Assembly (NCBI GenBank): GCA_036365455.1
Contig: JAWQUS010000025.1
Span: forward strand, 25,642,001-25,706,000
Reading direction: 5' to 3'
Length of the DNA stretch: 64,000 nucleotides
Source of the DNA: Macrosoma leucophasiata
Taxonomy: Eukaryota > Arthropoda > Insecta > Lepidoptera > Hedylidae
This document shows positions 31,873 to 43,487 of the stretch, in pieces (position 1 is the stretch's first letter; each line of letters begins with the position of its first letter). The position numbers were made by a program, and so were the translations under genes. Under the pieces are notes generated by a model. It saw only the letters and a list, made by a program, of their open reading frames with translations. It was not told the origin of the DNA and searched no databases.

Positions 31873-32211
31873 CAAAAGGAAGTTGTTTGAAGTTATTAAA
31901 GAAAACAGGCGAAAATTGATTCCCCGTAACTTTGAACCTATCTACTGTGACTAAAGTTTTGAAAAATATGCAGAAAAAAGTAATTTCTGGATATTTTTCA
32001 AAGCTTTGGTCTTAAAATATATATTTTTTAAATATGGTATATTTGCTAAAATTCATATTTATATATTCAATTCATAAACTTTAAGATATCTTATAAGAAA
32101 TCTATGGTATTTAATAGACGGAGTAACCATCAGTTATGCCTCGTGAACGTGAGTGCGACTCGCACTTGTCCACTTTTTATTACCGATTAAATCAAGAATT
32201 TCTTGTTCCAG

Positions 32212-32762
32212 ATTTCGCTGTAAATGGTCCGACGACGGAAAACAAAACAAAATGGTGGATTTATAGCACCCAGTCACGTGAAATACCTTAGAAGGTGGTG
32301 GTGGAAACGAAAAGATGTTCATACTGACAGCAGTCTATTTTATCACACTGCCCGTATTAACCTCAATAGTCAAAGGAGATAACACAATGGACGAGAAAAC
32401 GCAGCCGCTGATCAGTTCACGAGTAGTTCGGACTAAGTATGGAGACATTCGAGGATTCATAGTGACTCCTGAGTCAAGGTTTCTTGAACCAGTTGAAGTA
32501 TTTCGTGGTATACCATATGCTTCACCACCAGTCGGTTCTTTAAGGTTTATGCCACCTGTGTCAGGAGCTCAATGGTCAGGAGTAAAAATTGCTGAAGAGT
32601 TCAGTCCAGTATGTCCACAAGTGCTGCCAGATATAAGGAATGAGACAGCAGTTTTGAAGCGAATATCGAGAGGGCGGTTGGAATATTTGAAGAGGATGCT
32701 GCCGTTCCTGACCAACCAGTCTGAAGACTGCTTATATCTGAATATTTATGCGCCAGCGCAAG
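32212..32762 (+). CDS. Neuroligin-like protein, first coding exon (32315-32762)
   Basis: Coding starts at ATG 32315 with a hydrophobic signal peptide (MFILTAVYFITLPVLTSIVKG). Then comes the N-terminal carboxylesterase-like domain: VVRTKYGDIRGFI, EVFRGIPYASPPVGSLRFMP, FSPVCPQVLPDI, RGRLEYLKRMLPFLTNQ and SEDCLYLNIYAPAQ. The RGRLEYLKRMLP segment and MPPVSGAQWSGVK wording match insect neuroligins rather than catalytic esterases. Neuroligins are postsynaptic type I membrane adhesion proteins that bind neurexin. The exon ends GCGCAAG|GTAAGT (donor at 32763). A pyrimidine-rich AG at 32211 is a plausible acceptor for a 5' UTR exon start, which I use as the left limit. The first 149 codons are intact; later exons are outside the window or unseen. 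Which paralogue it is cannot be told. Confidence 0.9.
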
Positions 32763-33127
32763 GTAAGTGCATCATAATACGCTTCATTAATTAGAATATG
32801 GGTCGCACTCGAGATCCCTAACAACGTTTGTCCTAAAATCACTCGCCCTAATGGCCATTAGCTCTAACGTTCAAATGTCATATAGAATATTAGACCTAAT
32901 GCTTTATTAGGAGCACATGTTTGAGTTTGCAAGACTATCACGGCCAAATGTAATTTTTCCTACCGCAAGCGGTGAATTGATCAGGTCAGGTTAAATATTT
33001 ATAGTGTTTTTTCTTCTATATTTTGTATTGTAATCAATTGGTGGGTATTTTTAAATACAAAAGGTAAGCAATATGTATAACAATTGAATGAGAATTATAC
33101 CAACTGGAACCTTTTTAACGTCATATG
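32763..33127 (+). other. Start of neuroligin intron
   Basis: Begins at the GTAAGT donor. No conserved element seen. The intron presumably contains all repeats to the right, since no carboxylesterase exon was found up to 64000. Confidence 0.6.
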
Positions 33128-33143
33128 ATAACAACAAATAATT

Positions 33144-33456
33144 GTTTTATATTATTTCGCATAAACATTTGCTTGTGAAATATATTTTATTTTTAAAGAA
33201 AAATGGAAAGAAAAATTTGACTTCAGGCGAGACTCGAACTCGCGACCTACTGGGAATCTAACTAGCATAGTTGGTAATAGATGGCGCTGCTGCTACCATA
33301 AAGCAATGCAATAGATGTGAAGGAAAAATTTGACAAATTGGGTAGGGCTTCAGTAGCTCAATTGGAAGAGCGGCTGGACTAGATTCCCAGTAGGTCGCGA
33401 GTTCGAGTCTCGCCTGAAGTCAAATTTTTCTTTCCATTTTTCTTTAAAAATAAAAT
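33144..33456 (+). mobile_element. tRNA-like inverted-arm retroposon, copy 2
   Basis: Framed by a perfect 16-bp direct repeat (ATAACAACAAATAATT at 33128-33143 and 33457-33472). Order on plus: leader GTTTTATATTATTTCGC; antisense half of the tRNA-like arm (33229-33258); internal block with AGATGGCGCTGCTGCTACC; sense tRNA-like domain (33347-33421); tail CTTTAAAAATAAAAT. The two arms would pair into a long hairpin. Confidence 0.85.
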
Positions 33457-33473
33457 ATAACAACAAATAATTA

Positions 33474-33600
33474 ACAAATAATGGCAACCCTTGATACGTC
33501 CGACTGCTGGGTACGAGATTCTCCCCTTCTTGGATGGAGGCCTGGAGCTTACTCTACCACGATGCGGGTTGGTGGAGAGAAAGACGTCAGTGGCCAGTGG
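33474..33600 (-). mobile_element. 5S-like SINE tail fragment
   Basis: Only the 3' ~120 bp of the 5S-like SINE, diverged (ATGGCAACCCTTGATACGTC). It abuts the right direct repeat of copy 2. Confidence 0.6.
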
Positions 33601-34094
33601 TGTAGATTTTTAACATTATGATCTAATTTTGTCTACGTCACGTGCAATTAATTCCTTAGCCTGTCTAACTATCTATCCAATATCAACACCGAATATTACC
33701 ATACGAAATAATTTTGTTGTAAAATAAACATTAATAATTCGATAATTCACCGTTCTATTGTTACCTATTCAATCGCAGAATACCAGGAAAGGTACGGGTC
33801 TTAATGAAATATTGAAATAAATTAAATCCATTCACGTTACCCATTTGTGTACCTTTGAAGGTCGTATACGATTCCCCTTATAGAATGGTGGTACTATTTA
33901 AATTAATAGCCTGTGAGTTGCGACGGAAAAGAAAATTTTTACGAAAGTAGGTTTTTGTAGCTCATTTCCCTGTTCTCAACTTTTTGTTCAGGACAGGTAA
34001 ATAAATTGGAAGACAAGGAAATTCACAAAAAGACCCGCCAAGTGCGAGTCTGGCTGGCATACACAGGGTTCCGCGCAATTAATTAATTTCTCAT
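33601..34094. other. Non-coding intronic stretch
   Basis: Nothing recognised. Confidence 0.45.
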
Positions 34095-34335
34095 GTTATC
34101 ATCTACGTATATAAAAATCAATTGCTGTTCGTTAGTCTCGCTTAAACTCGAGAACGGCTTTACCGATTTGGCTAATTTTGGTTTTGAATGTATTTTGGAA
34201 GTCCAGAGAAGGTAAGAGAGTATGTAGGAATTGAAGGGAAATAGTAAAAACCACAATTCAATTTTCCCATTCAAATAGTCCGTATCGATCAAACCTTTGA
34301 CAAATTATTTCATTCTGAGGCAATATGACATTTTG
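34095..34335 (-). repeat. Repeat with inverted partner at 29385-29650
   Basis: Contains CTGTTCGTTAGTCTCGCTTA and ACCGATTTGGCTAATTTTGG, the reverse complement of the left partner. A 69-aa minus frame is incidental. Confidence 0.6.
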
Positions 34336-34455
34336 CTAATGTTATCATAAATATCACAGACTTCATATCAGTTTTTGTGTAATCTACCTATAGGTAATAA
34401 ACTATTTTGGGAACCCTGATTTGTGGACTTTAAATATTATAGGTATTTAATTATA

Positions 34456-34800
34456 ATTGTTTTAAATTTTTTCGCATTAACACATGCTTGTGAAATATAT
34501 TTTTATTTTAAAGAAAAATGGAAGGAAAAATTTGACTTCAGGCGAGACTCGAACTCGATTCCCAGTAGGGAATCTAGTCCAGCCGCCTAACTAGCATAGT
34601 TAGTTAGTGAGTTAGGTAATAGATGGCGCTGCTGCTACCATAAAAGCAATGCAATAAATGTGAAGGAAAGATTTGACATATCAGGCAGGACTTCAGTAGC
34701 TCAATTGGAAGAGCGGCTGGACTAGATTCCCAGTAGGCCGCGAGTTCGAGGCTCGCCTGAAGTCAAATTTTTCTTTCCATTTTTCTTTAAAATAAAAATA
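34456..34800 (+). mobile_element. tRNA-like inverted-arm retroposon, copy 3
   Basis: Framed by a perfect 12-bp direct repeat (TATTTAATTATA at 34444-34455 and 34801-34812). Leader TGTTTTAAATTTTTTCGC (first base from the duplication), rearranged antisense arm around 34535-34590, internal block with AGATGGCGCTGCTGCTACC, sense tRNA-like domain 34688-34764, A-rich tail. The antisense arm carries a small inversion of the GATTCCCAGTAGG segment. Confidence 0.82.
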
Positions 34801-34892
34801 TATTTAATTATATTTCATATTTTGCAAATATAATATTATACATATATTTTTGCGAGTGAATTGAGAAATTAAAGAAAATTTGGAACAGAACA

Positions 34893-34967
34893 GACTTCAG
34901 GCAGGAATCAAACCTTCGACATCAGGACAACCAGTCCAACCACTTTTACCACTAATGTACCGAAGTC
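34893..34967 (-). repeat. tRNA-like sequence, related family, copy 1
   Basis: On the minus strand it resembles the tRNA-like domain of the inverted-arm family but decayed (ACTTCGGTACATTAGTGGTA ... CCTGCCTGAAGTC). The pair GACTTC../..GAAGTC can still close an acceptor stem. Confidence 0.5.
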
Positions 34968-34980
34968 CTTAAGGGAAAAT

Positions 34981-35057
34981 TTGACTTCAGGCAGGAATCG
35001 AACCTGCGACATCAGGATAACTAGTCCAGCCGCTCTTACAGCTAACCTGCCGAAGTC
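34981..35057 (-). repeat. tRNA-like sequence, related family, copy 2
   Basis: Minus strand: GACTTCGGCAGGTTAGCTGT ... T arm GCAGG-TTCGATT-CCTGC ... CTGAAGTC. Better preserved than its neighbour 14 bp away. It differs from the GACTTCAGTAGCTCAATTGG type at the D arm and T stem with compensating changes, so the fold has been kept. Confidence 0.6.
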
Positions 35058-35579
35058 CATAAAGGTAAAGATAAATTAGACTTAACCCAGGAATCTCAAC
35101 TGAAACATTTTTCTAAAGAATGCACAGTTATTTTTAAAAATTGTCGACTTCCATAAAAAAAAAATTATTGACATGCTGAAACTATAATTGTACCTTGTAG
35201 GCTATAAAACGCTAAAAAAGGATGCTATTATAAGAACACTTTAAACAACAGGCAAAAACCCAAAGTAATGAAGCCTCAAATATCAAACATATAAGCTTAA
35301 GTAAAACACGACAGTACCGCGTAATCCACGGCTCAAAGTGAATAAACAACAAGTATTAATCTTGGGAGCTGTAATTTCTGAACACAGAGCATATTAGCGT
35401 TCAAGATTTATACTGATTTAGACTTTAACTAATTCTGGGTACATTATAAACGCGGTAATTTTAATGTGACTCGTGATTGACGCAAGAAAGAAGATCTCGT
35501 ATTTATTCACGTTTCTGAAACATTTTACTATATTACAGTAAGCAATAATAATAAACAGTCTGGTAGATAAATGTTGTAC
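35058..35579. other. Non-coding stretch
   Basis: Nothing recognised. Confidence 0.45.
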
Positions 35580-35636
35580 GTATGAAAGTGGCAAATAAAG
35601 ATACAGTTCAAGTTGATGTTAAGTGAATACTGTTAT
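35580..35636 (-). repeat. Family B tail fragment
   Basis: About 55 bp (ATGAAAGTGGCAAATAAAGA, GATGTTAAGTGAATACTG), diverged. Confidence 0.5.
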
Positions 35637-35674
35637 TAAAAAAAAAACTACGAGTTGCACTCCCGGAGCAGTGA

Positions 35675-35895
35675 ATATGTAATAATACTACGTATAGAAT
35701 GGACACTTCCACGTCCCGCCCGATTTTCACGCATCACCCAACCTCCTCCCCTCATAAGGGCGACAGTTGGTATTTTGTAGGTACTACGCACACAGGTGCA
35801 CGTGTTAATACACGTCACTGATTGATGTCTGTGTAAAAGAGACCAATTTAAGCGTTTGTATGGAATTTTGGCGAAGTGTCCGCGGTGTGCCCGGA
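35675..35895 (+). repeat. Repeat with inverted partner at 48178-48390
   Basis: Shares TAATACTACGTATAGAATGG, GACATCAATCAGTGACGTG-type and AATTTTGGCGA blocks with the reverse complement of 48178-48390. About 215 bp align. Non-coding, family unknown. Confidence 0.65.
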
Positions 35896-36420
35896 GTGCC
35901 GGCAGAAGTGAAGACTTGAATATTAACGTTGTGCATTTTAAATATTTTAGAATGGTTAAGAAATTATTTTGCACGAATTGAGTTAATTATCAGTACAGAA
36001 GCAAATTCGGGTCAAAAAAAAATATTTTATATGGTCCAACATGCACTTGACCGGCTTTTTTGTCTAAATACACTATCAAGGTCACGGTCAATCATAGAGC
36101 AACGCGGGCCACCGGCCGCGGTGGACTGGATGGCAGTAGCCATAGCGTTTATTACCGATGCAAAACAGTCTGTCATTTTTTGCGGGGGGAAATGCGTGCG
36201 ACACTCACGCACACTACAAAAATCGTCTATTACTACGAAACTCGCACCTTGACTTTAACAAAATACAGAAACAATTTCCTGCACACATTTAAACATCTAG
36301 GCGACAGGTACAGGCCGATTTGGGCTTGTAATTTGACAGAGGGGAAAGCCTGCATATGGCTACTCCCCTCCGGTGTTGCTCTATGCGGTCAATAACATTC
36401 GAAAAAGAAAAAAAAATCGC
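35896..36420. other. Unassigned block
   Basis: Mixed composition with a GC-rich core (36100-36220). Overlapping frames of 107 and 111 aa on plus have no motif. It may belong to the same element as 35675-35895. Confidence 0.3.
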
Positions 36421-37212
36421 CAGCTGTTTTCTCACACATTGTAAAAGATATGATAATTATAGTAAACGCCCTGACCAGCGACTGTACCGAAATGTATTCA
36501 AAAAAATTAGTTAATACAAAATTTTCGAAATATAGTCGTTGTTGTGGTATTCATCGTTAAATGGCTAACACGCGTCTTGAAAATCACCCTATAAACGATT
36601 TTGCCCTCTATAAACAAGGAAATTTAATTACAGGGTTGACATTAAGGAAATGAAAATGAATCTGTTATCTTTATCTGTCAGCGAAGATGTGTACTTAATC
36701 GCCCTATCTCTATTTTTCAAGTCAAAGCCCTCGCTCGGGATTGTCCAACATAATTACCAAATTAATTTAAGGAGGAAATTTAATTTCGTCTGTTCACTAA
36801 CAAAACTTATATAATCCGTCCTGAAATTTCTGCGTAAACCGAAAATCTGAGGGTACTCCCCAACAATTCTTGTCTGAAAAGGTTTATAATAAAGTCTGAC
36901 TTATTATTACGAAAGCTCAGCGTTTTGGAGGTAATTTTGTGGAGGATTGACCTTGAAAACATAATCCCTTTTACTTCATAAAGTAATTGGCAGGATAAGG
37001 ATTATTGTGACGACTTTTTATGGAACATTTTGTTGTAAAAAGGGTTTACTTTATTTATTTTACGAGTAAAATCTATATTTGGATATGAGGGTTCTGAAAT
37101 GTTTGATATTTTGTTAGATAGATTGATATTTACTTACAAAATCTTCATAATTATGTTAGTACTTTTATTACAATTAAATTAAAAAGTACCTTGTACCTTG
37201 TAATCGGCGTGC
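36421..37212. other. Non-coding stretch
   Basis: AT-rich; nothing recognised. Confidence 0.45.
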
Positions 37213-37345
37213 ACGTATGAAGAGAATGATGAAAGTAGACGAGGCACGAGAGGTTTGTCAGAACCGGGATATCTGGCGCTCTACACTTTCTGCCTACCCC
37301 GTTAGGGACCTGGCGTGAAGATAAATACATACATACATACATACC
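37213..37345 (+). pseudogene. RTE-like LINE C-terminal tail with (CATA)n
   Basis: Encodes RMKRMMKVDEAREVCQNRD then an STLSAYPVRDLA-type end, stop, and (CATA)n-like tail. Best plus-strand copy of the family. Confidence 0.68.
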
Positions 37346-38110
37346 TTCTACCGTGGTTTTTTAAGTTAGAGCCCTAGAAAAAAACCTGTAGCCTGATAAA
37401 TGGGTTGACCCAGTGCAGTTCAGGATAGAAATTACAAATAAACGCATCAAACTTATAGTGCTACAAAACATAAATATATGTTTTCTTCAAAATCTACCTT
37501 TATATTTTTGTAACTACAATGAAAATTCTGATTAAACGATTTGAATTTATCCTTCCCAATTCCTGAGATGTAAGTTTTCATTTAAACTCAAACAGGCTAT
37601 ACATGTCTTGAAGATACCAACGCTTTGCAGTCTCTTGAGAGATTAAATTTCTTTATACTTCACATTTTCACACTGCAAAACTTCTGATCGTATCTTCAAA
37701 TAAATTTTAATAAAGGATGAAATTTTGAAAGTCTTTGCTTACAACTTAAGAATACAGTTGAAGTTAATAATAATAGCGTCCCAAGTTGAATAACAACTGC
37801 CTTCCAGACATTTTTCTGTAAAAAAGTTTCGACTGGATAGCATTTTAAAACGAGGTCAAAGTGAAGTGCTAACAACCAGATTTATCTTGATTTGTCTGAA
37901 AATGGACTGTGTTTCAGCAAATTCTCAAGATAGAATACAATTGATAGAAAACGACTAAAGTATTCAGTCCAATTTGTTAATTTTATGAAATGCAGGAGTT
38001 GTACAAAATATTCTTGCAGAAAGATACCAAAATGATCTATTTCAAAATAGATCATTTTGGTAACTCTTTAGGGGATGTAGCAAATACTGGAATTGTGTGA
38101 ATTGATTTTC
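37346..38110. other. Non-coding stretch with one hairpin
   Basis: AT-rich. 38025-38062 is a perfect 18-bp hairpin (TACCAAAATGATCTATTT, 2-base loop). No gene seen. Confidence 0.5.
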
Positions 38111-38406
38111 CTTGTAGGTCCTTAATATTCCCGCGCCGGCCCTCACGGCGTAGGGGAGCGTCCCCTGGGTGGCGGATAGGGGAACGGTCGGTAGTACAGG
38201 TTATCTACGCTACCGGCTAAGTCTGATGGACTCGCTGACCAACGACGGGTGTAGTCCTCCGATATTCTGGGGGTTGTGCGAAGGGTTGACACCCCAATTT
38301 TCCTCGGAAAAAACCAATAGTTACGAAACCGAATAGAGAGAAAAAGAATACCGATACGAAACCCGACGACTTACGGCACGAAATAAAGGACCTCCGATTA
38401 GCAACG

Positions 38407-40069
38407 TGGAATGTTCGCTCACTTTTCAGGCCTGGGTCCATCTATCAAGTAAACAATGAACTGCGTATACTCAATAGGTGTTGCAGCCCTGCAAGAAGTA
38501 AGATGGCCAGGGAAAGGGGAGTGTAATGTGGATAAAAATGCAGTACTATTTTGTAGTGGTAATGATGCCAGCCAACATGTTCGAGGAACCGGCTTTATAG
38601 TAGTGAAAGACCTAGTTCAAAACGTGATTCGATTTGATGCTGTTTCCAAAAGACTGTGTGTTCTACGGATTAGAACCAAATTTGGCAATGTATCGATTTT
38701 GAATGCTTACGCGCCCACCGAGCAGGCAGACGAAGATGTCAAAGACGAATTCTATGATCAACTTGAAATCGTATATGATCAAATCCCGAGCTTTGACGTC
38801 AAAATACTAGTCGGTGATTTTAATGCGAAATTGGGACGTGAAGAAATATTTACACCTACAATCGGAATACACAGCAAGCATGAACGTTCGAATGAAAATG
38901 GAGTGAGACTTATTAGTTTTGCAGCTGCCAAGGCGATGGCGGTCAATAGTACAATGTATGCCCACAAAGAGATATACAAAGGTACCTGGAAGTCTCCCGA
39001 AGGTCGAACGATCAACCAGATAGATCACATACTTATTGACACTCGGCATAAGAGCATCATACAGGATGTTCGAACCTTCAGAGGGGCTGATTGTGACAGT
39101 GATCACTATATGGTGATAGCTAAGTTAAAACTGAGGATAAAAGTAACAAGAGGCAACAATAGAATTAAAGAAAACATGTATAATCTACATAACCTCAAAA
39201 ATAAAGATATACGTAATAAATTTCAGATAGCACTTTGTAATAGCTTTAGCGAACTAACACTAGATGACAATTTAGATAAAGGGTGGGATATTTTAAAAAC
39301 TACTGTAAAGAACATTGGATTTAAAGTTCTAGGACGCAAGGGTAGAGTGAAAAGGAAAAAATGGTGGAATTCAGAATGTCAAAACATCTTTGAGGAAAGG
39401 AGGAAATACAAAATTCTTTCGGATCAGAACTCGGACTTCGAACAGAGATATGAAGCTCTCAAAGAAAAATCCAGAACAACTAACATAAGAGCTAAACGGC
39501 AGCACATGAATGATATAATCAGAGGAATGGAGACGCTTATAAGGGCTAATGGGTCTCGTAAATTCTACCAGGATGTGCGATCATTTAAACATGGCTACCA
39601 GCCTGCAGCTCAATATTTAGAAGACACTTGTGGAAACCTTATAACAGATAGTGAACAAATTAAAAAGACTTGGTTGGAATATTTTCAGAAACTACTGAAT
39701 TGCTCTCCGCTTACGGACACCATTACCCAGAGCTATGTGAAAAATGACATTGAGACACCGGAAATTACATTCGAGGAGGTGCAGAAAGCTATACAGCGGC
39801 TCAAGAATGATAAAGCCCCAGGTATCGATGACCTCCCCGCCGAATTGTGGAAGTATGGTGGAGAAGTAGCGCAGTACAAACTGTATGAGTTCCTGCTCAT
39901 AATCTGGAGGGCAGAACAGCAACTCAGGGAATGGAATGTAGGCGTTATCTGTCCAGTGCACAAAAAAGGCTGCAAGAAAAAGTGTACGAACTACCGAGGC
40001 ATACAAAGTGTTGTCATATGTACTGCTTGGACGCTTACAAACATATGCTGTCCCAGGCTGTCTAACTAA
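38407..40069 (+). pseudogene. RTE ORF, 5' part: APE endonuclease and RT start
   Basis: The protein starts in another frame with ATWNVRSLFRPGS (38404-38440); a frameshift near 38476 leads into the 537-codon frame. APE motifs: ALQEVRW, ILNAYAPTEQ, LVGDFNAKLG, TINQIDHILID and CDSDHYMV. A linker follows, then RT entry RLKNDKAPGIDDLPAELW and CPVHKKGCKKKCTNYRGI. The coding sequence stops where the nested LINE enters. APE plus RT in one ORF without RNase H is the RTE plan. Confidence 0.85.
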
Positions 40070-41371
40070 TGGGAGAACCTTTAGAACGAGTATATGAAGC
40101 ACGTAATCTAGGTCTACATATGGATTCCCAGCTCAGATTTGAAAAACATGTCGCTAATATAATACAAAATTGTTTTTATAAGCTAAAGGTACTTTATAAA
40201 ATGAGACCATTTTTGAAAGAACAGTTACGTATACAGTTAACCGAAAGCCTAATATTATCAAAACTGAATTATATGGACACAGTTTTTGGCCCACGTCTTC
40301 TAACCAAGACACAAAAACTCATACAGCGCGTCCAAAATGCCTGTGCCCGCTTTTGCTTCGATGTACCGTTCAGGGCTCATGTCACACCGTTTCTTAACAG
40401 TCGTTCTTTGCTAAAAATGAGACATCGGCAAAAGCTTCATATTGCATGTCTTCTTTTTGGTGTGATTAAATTTAATATCCCTCCATATCTACATAAAAAG
40501 CTATCCTGGATGTCTAGTACCCGTGGAACTCGACAGTGTGCGGTTCAATTAATGACACAACGCCACAGCTCACACGCCTTTAGAGGTAGCTTCCGTTACG
40601 CTGCGTCGAAATATTGGAATAACATTCCACCGCCTATAAGAAACCTGCAAAGTATACATGGCTTTAAACACGCGATTAAAAAGTTTATATTTCGTCATCA
40701 GAAGTCGGAGGAGATTTATATATATGACACAAGTGTTTCATGATGTCGCACGGACAAAATACAGAATTAACTTTTCTATTAATTTAACTTACCTGTAGTT
40801 GAGGATATGTATACAGTATGTAACTTTTTGGTTTATATTGCGATAGGTATATAGTTTTCATTGGGTATTATTGCTTCCTTTTATTATTTTATTTGCACTT
40901 TCTTTTCTTCACTATTCGATAAAATTGTAATTCTTCTATTGAGCTTCTTCATTGTAATTAAGTCAAATTGTCAAATGTCAAGATTAACAAGCCAATGGCA
41001 TTAGAACTGTTCGCAACGGCAACTAACGATAACACGTTACAACGGTACACTATTTCTTACAACGTCTATTATTTAATTTAGTTATCTTTGTTTTTTTGTT
41101 ATAATATATTATTTAAAGCATACATCGTTGTAACGTGTACCATGCATCAGCCAATTTTTAAAAATTGTCTATTGTAAATGACAGACGTTTTGCTGGCGTA
41201 ATTTAGGTTAATTTATGTCACAAAATCGGCCCCAATGGAAGACCAGCGCCGCTCGTAAGACCGGCTTTATGCTGAATTGGGGACCTTTTTGTAACAACCT
41301 TGTTTTTGTGTTCTTTGTTTTAGTGTTTATGTTGTTGTTACAAATAAAGTTTTTCTATTCTATTCTATTCC
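40066..41371 (+). mobile_element. CR1/Jockey-like LINE 3' part nested in the RTE
   Basis: Carries the end of an RT polyprotein (40069-40743, 224 codons: NLGLHMDSQLRFEKHV, QKLIQRVQNACARFCFDV, RYAASKYWNNIPPPIRN), a 600-bp 3' UTR with AAATAAAG, and a (TTCTA)n tail ending at 41371. 5'-truncated. The RTE frame resumes directly after the tail. Confidence 0.85.
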
Positions 41372-42605
41372 ATGCTGAAAATATCATTAGTGATTATCAG
41401 TATGGGTTCCGGAGAAATCATAGCACAGTTGACCAAATATTCCTTCTCAAGCAAATCATGGAAAAGAGATGGGAATACTCCCAATGCATCCACTCGTTGT
41501 TCGTAGATTTTGCAAAAGCTTACGACACCATAGACAGAAAAGCCCTGTTTACCATACTAAGGAGCTTTAACATCCCTGGGAAACTGGTCCGTATGATTGA
41601 GGTAGCTACTCGAGAGAGCAAAATGAAAATCAAAGTTGGAAATGAACTGACCAACGAATTTGATGTAGTTACGGGTTTAAAGCAGGGGCATGCCCTGTCA
41701 CCTATGCTCTTCAACATAGTCTTGGAACACGTCCTGAGAAGGATATTAGCAATGGAGGTGGGACCACAGCTGAATGGAAGACATAAGGTGATAGGATATG
41801 CCGACGATCTAGCCCTGCTGGGAGAGAGCAAAGAAGAGGTCAGAGAGTTAGCTAGAGTTCTGGAGGAGGAGGCAAGAGCAGTAGGTCTCAGAATTAATAA
41901 TGAAAAAACGGAGTACCTCCACATGAAACGCTATAGGAATACGCGTGTAAGACGAGAAGACCTTCATGTGGGGGTTAACGTCTACAAAGGGGCTGCTAAA
42001 TTCAAATACTTAGCTGCACTGTAACGGACACGAATAGTAGGGAGGACGAAATTGATATCCGCATCCAGAATACCTTACGATGCAGCGCGGCCCTACACAA
42101 GTTATTAGTGTCCAAACTTCTCAGTAGATCAACTAAAATCAGGATCTACAAAACATTTATTAGGCCGATACTACTATACGGATGTGAGACTTGGACACTA
42201 ACACAAAAAGAAGAGCAGAAACTCCTGGTGGCTGAAAGAAAGGTAATTCGGAAAATTCTGGGGCCTGTGAGAGGAGAAGATGGTTTGTGAAGGATCCGGA
42301 AGAATTCCGAAATTGAAGATCTCGTGGCGGCACCTAATATCATCGGGGAGACCAAGGCACACCGACTTCGCTGGCTTGGCCACCTTGAGCGGATGAGGGA
42401 AGATCGTGGGGTGAAGAAAGCATACCTTGGCAGACCCACTGGACGTCGCCCGGTCGGCCGGCTTCGATACCGCTGGATTGACATGGTTGAGGCAGACCTG
42501 CGCGAACTTCGGATCCACGACTGGCCTGAAATCGCTCAAGATAGAAGAAGGTGGAATTCTCTCGTTTCGGAGGCCAAGACTCACTTTGGGTCGCTGAGCC
42601 AGCGA
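41372..42605 (+). pseudogene. RTE ORF, 3' part: RT core and C-terminus
   Basis: The RT continues with ENIISDYQYGFRRNHSTVDQ, VDFAKAYDTIDRKAL, GLKQGHALSPMLFN and the catalytic YADDLALLG (near 41798). The frame breaks near 42010; a second piece (LLSRSTKIRIYKTFIRPILL, YGCETWTL) runs to a stop at 42290, and the C-terminal LRWLGHLERMRED / GRPTGRRPVGRLRYRW segment is in a third frame to 42614. Dead copy. Confidence 0.85.
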
Positions 42606-42629
42606 AGTAAGTAAGTAAGTCCTTAAAAT

Positions 42630-43080
42630 ATTAAATATCTACAAAACAACTTAACACGTTCTACGTCTCAAGCGGCAAAAGCCCGCCGGTGGGCTAATAA
42701 ACTAGTACCTTTTGGCTTAAAAACGTGTCTTGAAATCTAAATAAACAATTTTTAAAAGATTAAATATTTTCTTTTTTGCAAAGCGAGTGAAACTTCTAAT
42801 TAAAAAAAATAAGTACGTACCCGCAACAATTAAAGCGGTATATTAAAATTATTAATTGCTTGAATTATGATACCCAAAGAAATTGTCGCCATTCGTTTTC
42901 CTGGAAAGCTACTAGTATATTAACCAATAAATATAGTCTTTTAAAATTACAGTTCACCTTAATTGAATTAAAAAAATAAATGGCTTGTTATGCGTAAAGT
43001 TCTTATTAATATTTTAGTTATAGACTATTTAAGAGAGCTTCAAAATTTTAGGTCACACGAATCATTTATATAGTTGAAAT
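42630..43080. other. Non-coding stretch
   Basis: AT-rich; nothing recognised. Confidence 0.45.
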
Positions 43081-43084
43081 TAAA

Positions 43085-43440
43085 AATAAAATATATTTCA
43101 CAAGCATGTGTTAATGCGAAATAATATTAAATAATTATTAAGGGTAAAAGCGACTTCTTTACGATATTCAATAAACTGAAAAGTCTATTATATCGGTTGC
43201 CTAACTAGCATAGTTGGTAATAGATGGCGCTGCTGCTACCATAAAGCAATGCGATAGATGTGAAGGAAAGATTTGACAAATCGGGCAGGGCTTCAGTAGT
43301 TCAATTGGAAGAGCGGCTGGACTAGATTTCAGTAGGTCGCGAGTTCGAGTCTCGCCTGAAGTCAAGTTTTTCTTTCCATTTTTCTTTAAAAATAAAATAT
43401 ATTTCACAAGCATGTGTTAATGCGAAATAATATAAAACAA
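43085..43440 (+). mobile_element. tRNA-like inverted-arm retroposon, extended form
   Basis: Contains a segment missing from copies 1-3 (AAGGGTAAAAGCGACTTCTT to TCTATTATATCGGTTGCC) before the internal block and the tRNA-like domain (43290-43364, with a deletion in the anticodon arm), then the tail and the reverse complement of the leader. AATATATTTCACAAGCATGT occurs at both ends, as in a tandem unit. No clear flanking duplication was found. Confidence 0.7.
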
Positions 43441-43487
43441 AATATTTTAATGTTATTTATTCTGGCACAATAAAATAAAACTATGAG

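Larger units (their letters stand above)
38130..42625 (+). mobile_element. RTE-type LINE, broken, with nested LINE
   Basis: Runs from a GC-rich 5' region (CCGGCCCTCACGGCGTAG) through endonuclease and RT to a (GTAA)n tail at 42607-42622. Interrupted at about 40066-41371 by a different LINE. Frame breaks near 38476, 42010 and 42290 make it inactive. Exact ends and target duplication were not determined. Confidence 0.8.

Noticed and set aside
33144..33456. Cut-and-paste MITE
   Set aside because: Inverted arms fit, but flanking repeats of 12-18 bp with variable length and AT-rich targets fit reverse transcription better than DNA transposition (usually fixed 2-9 bp).
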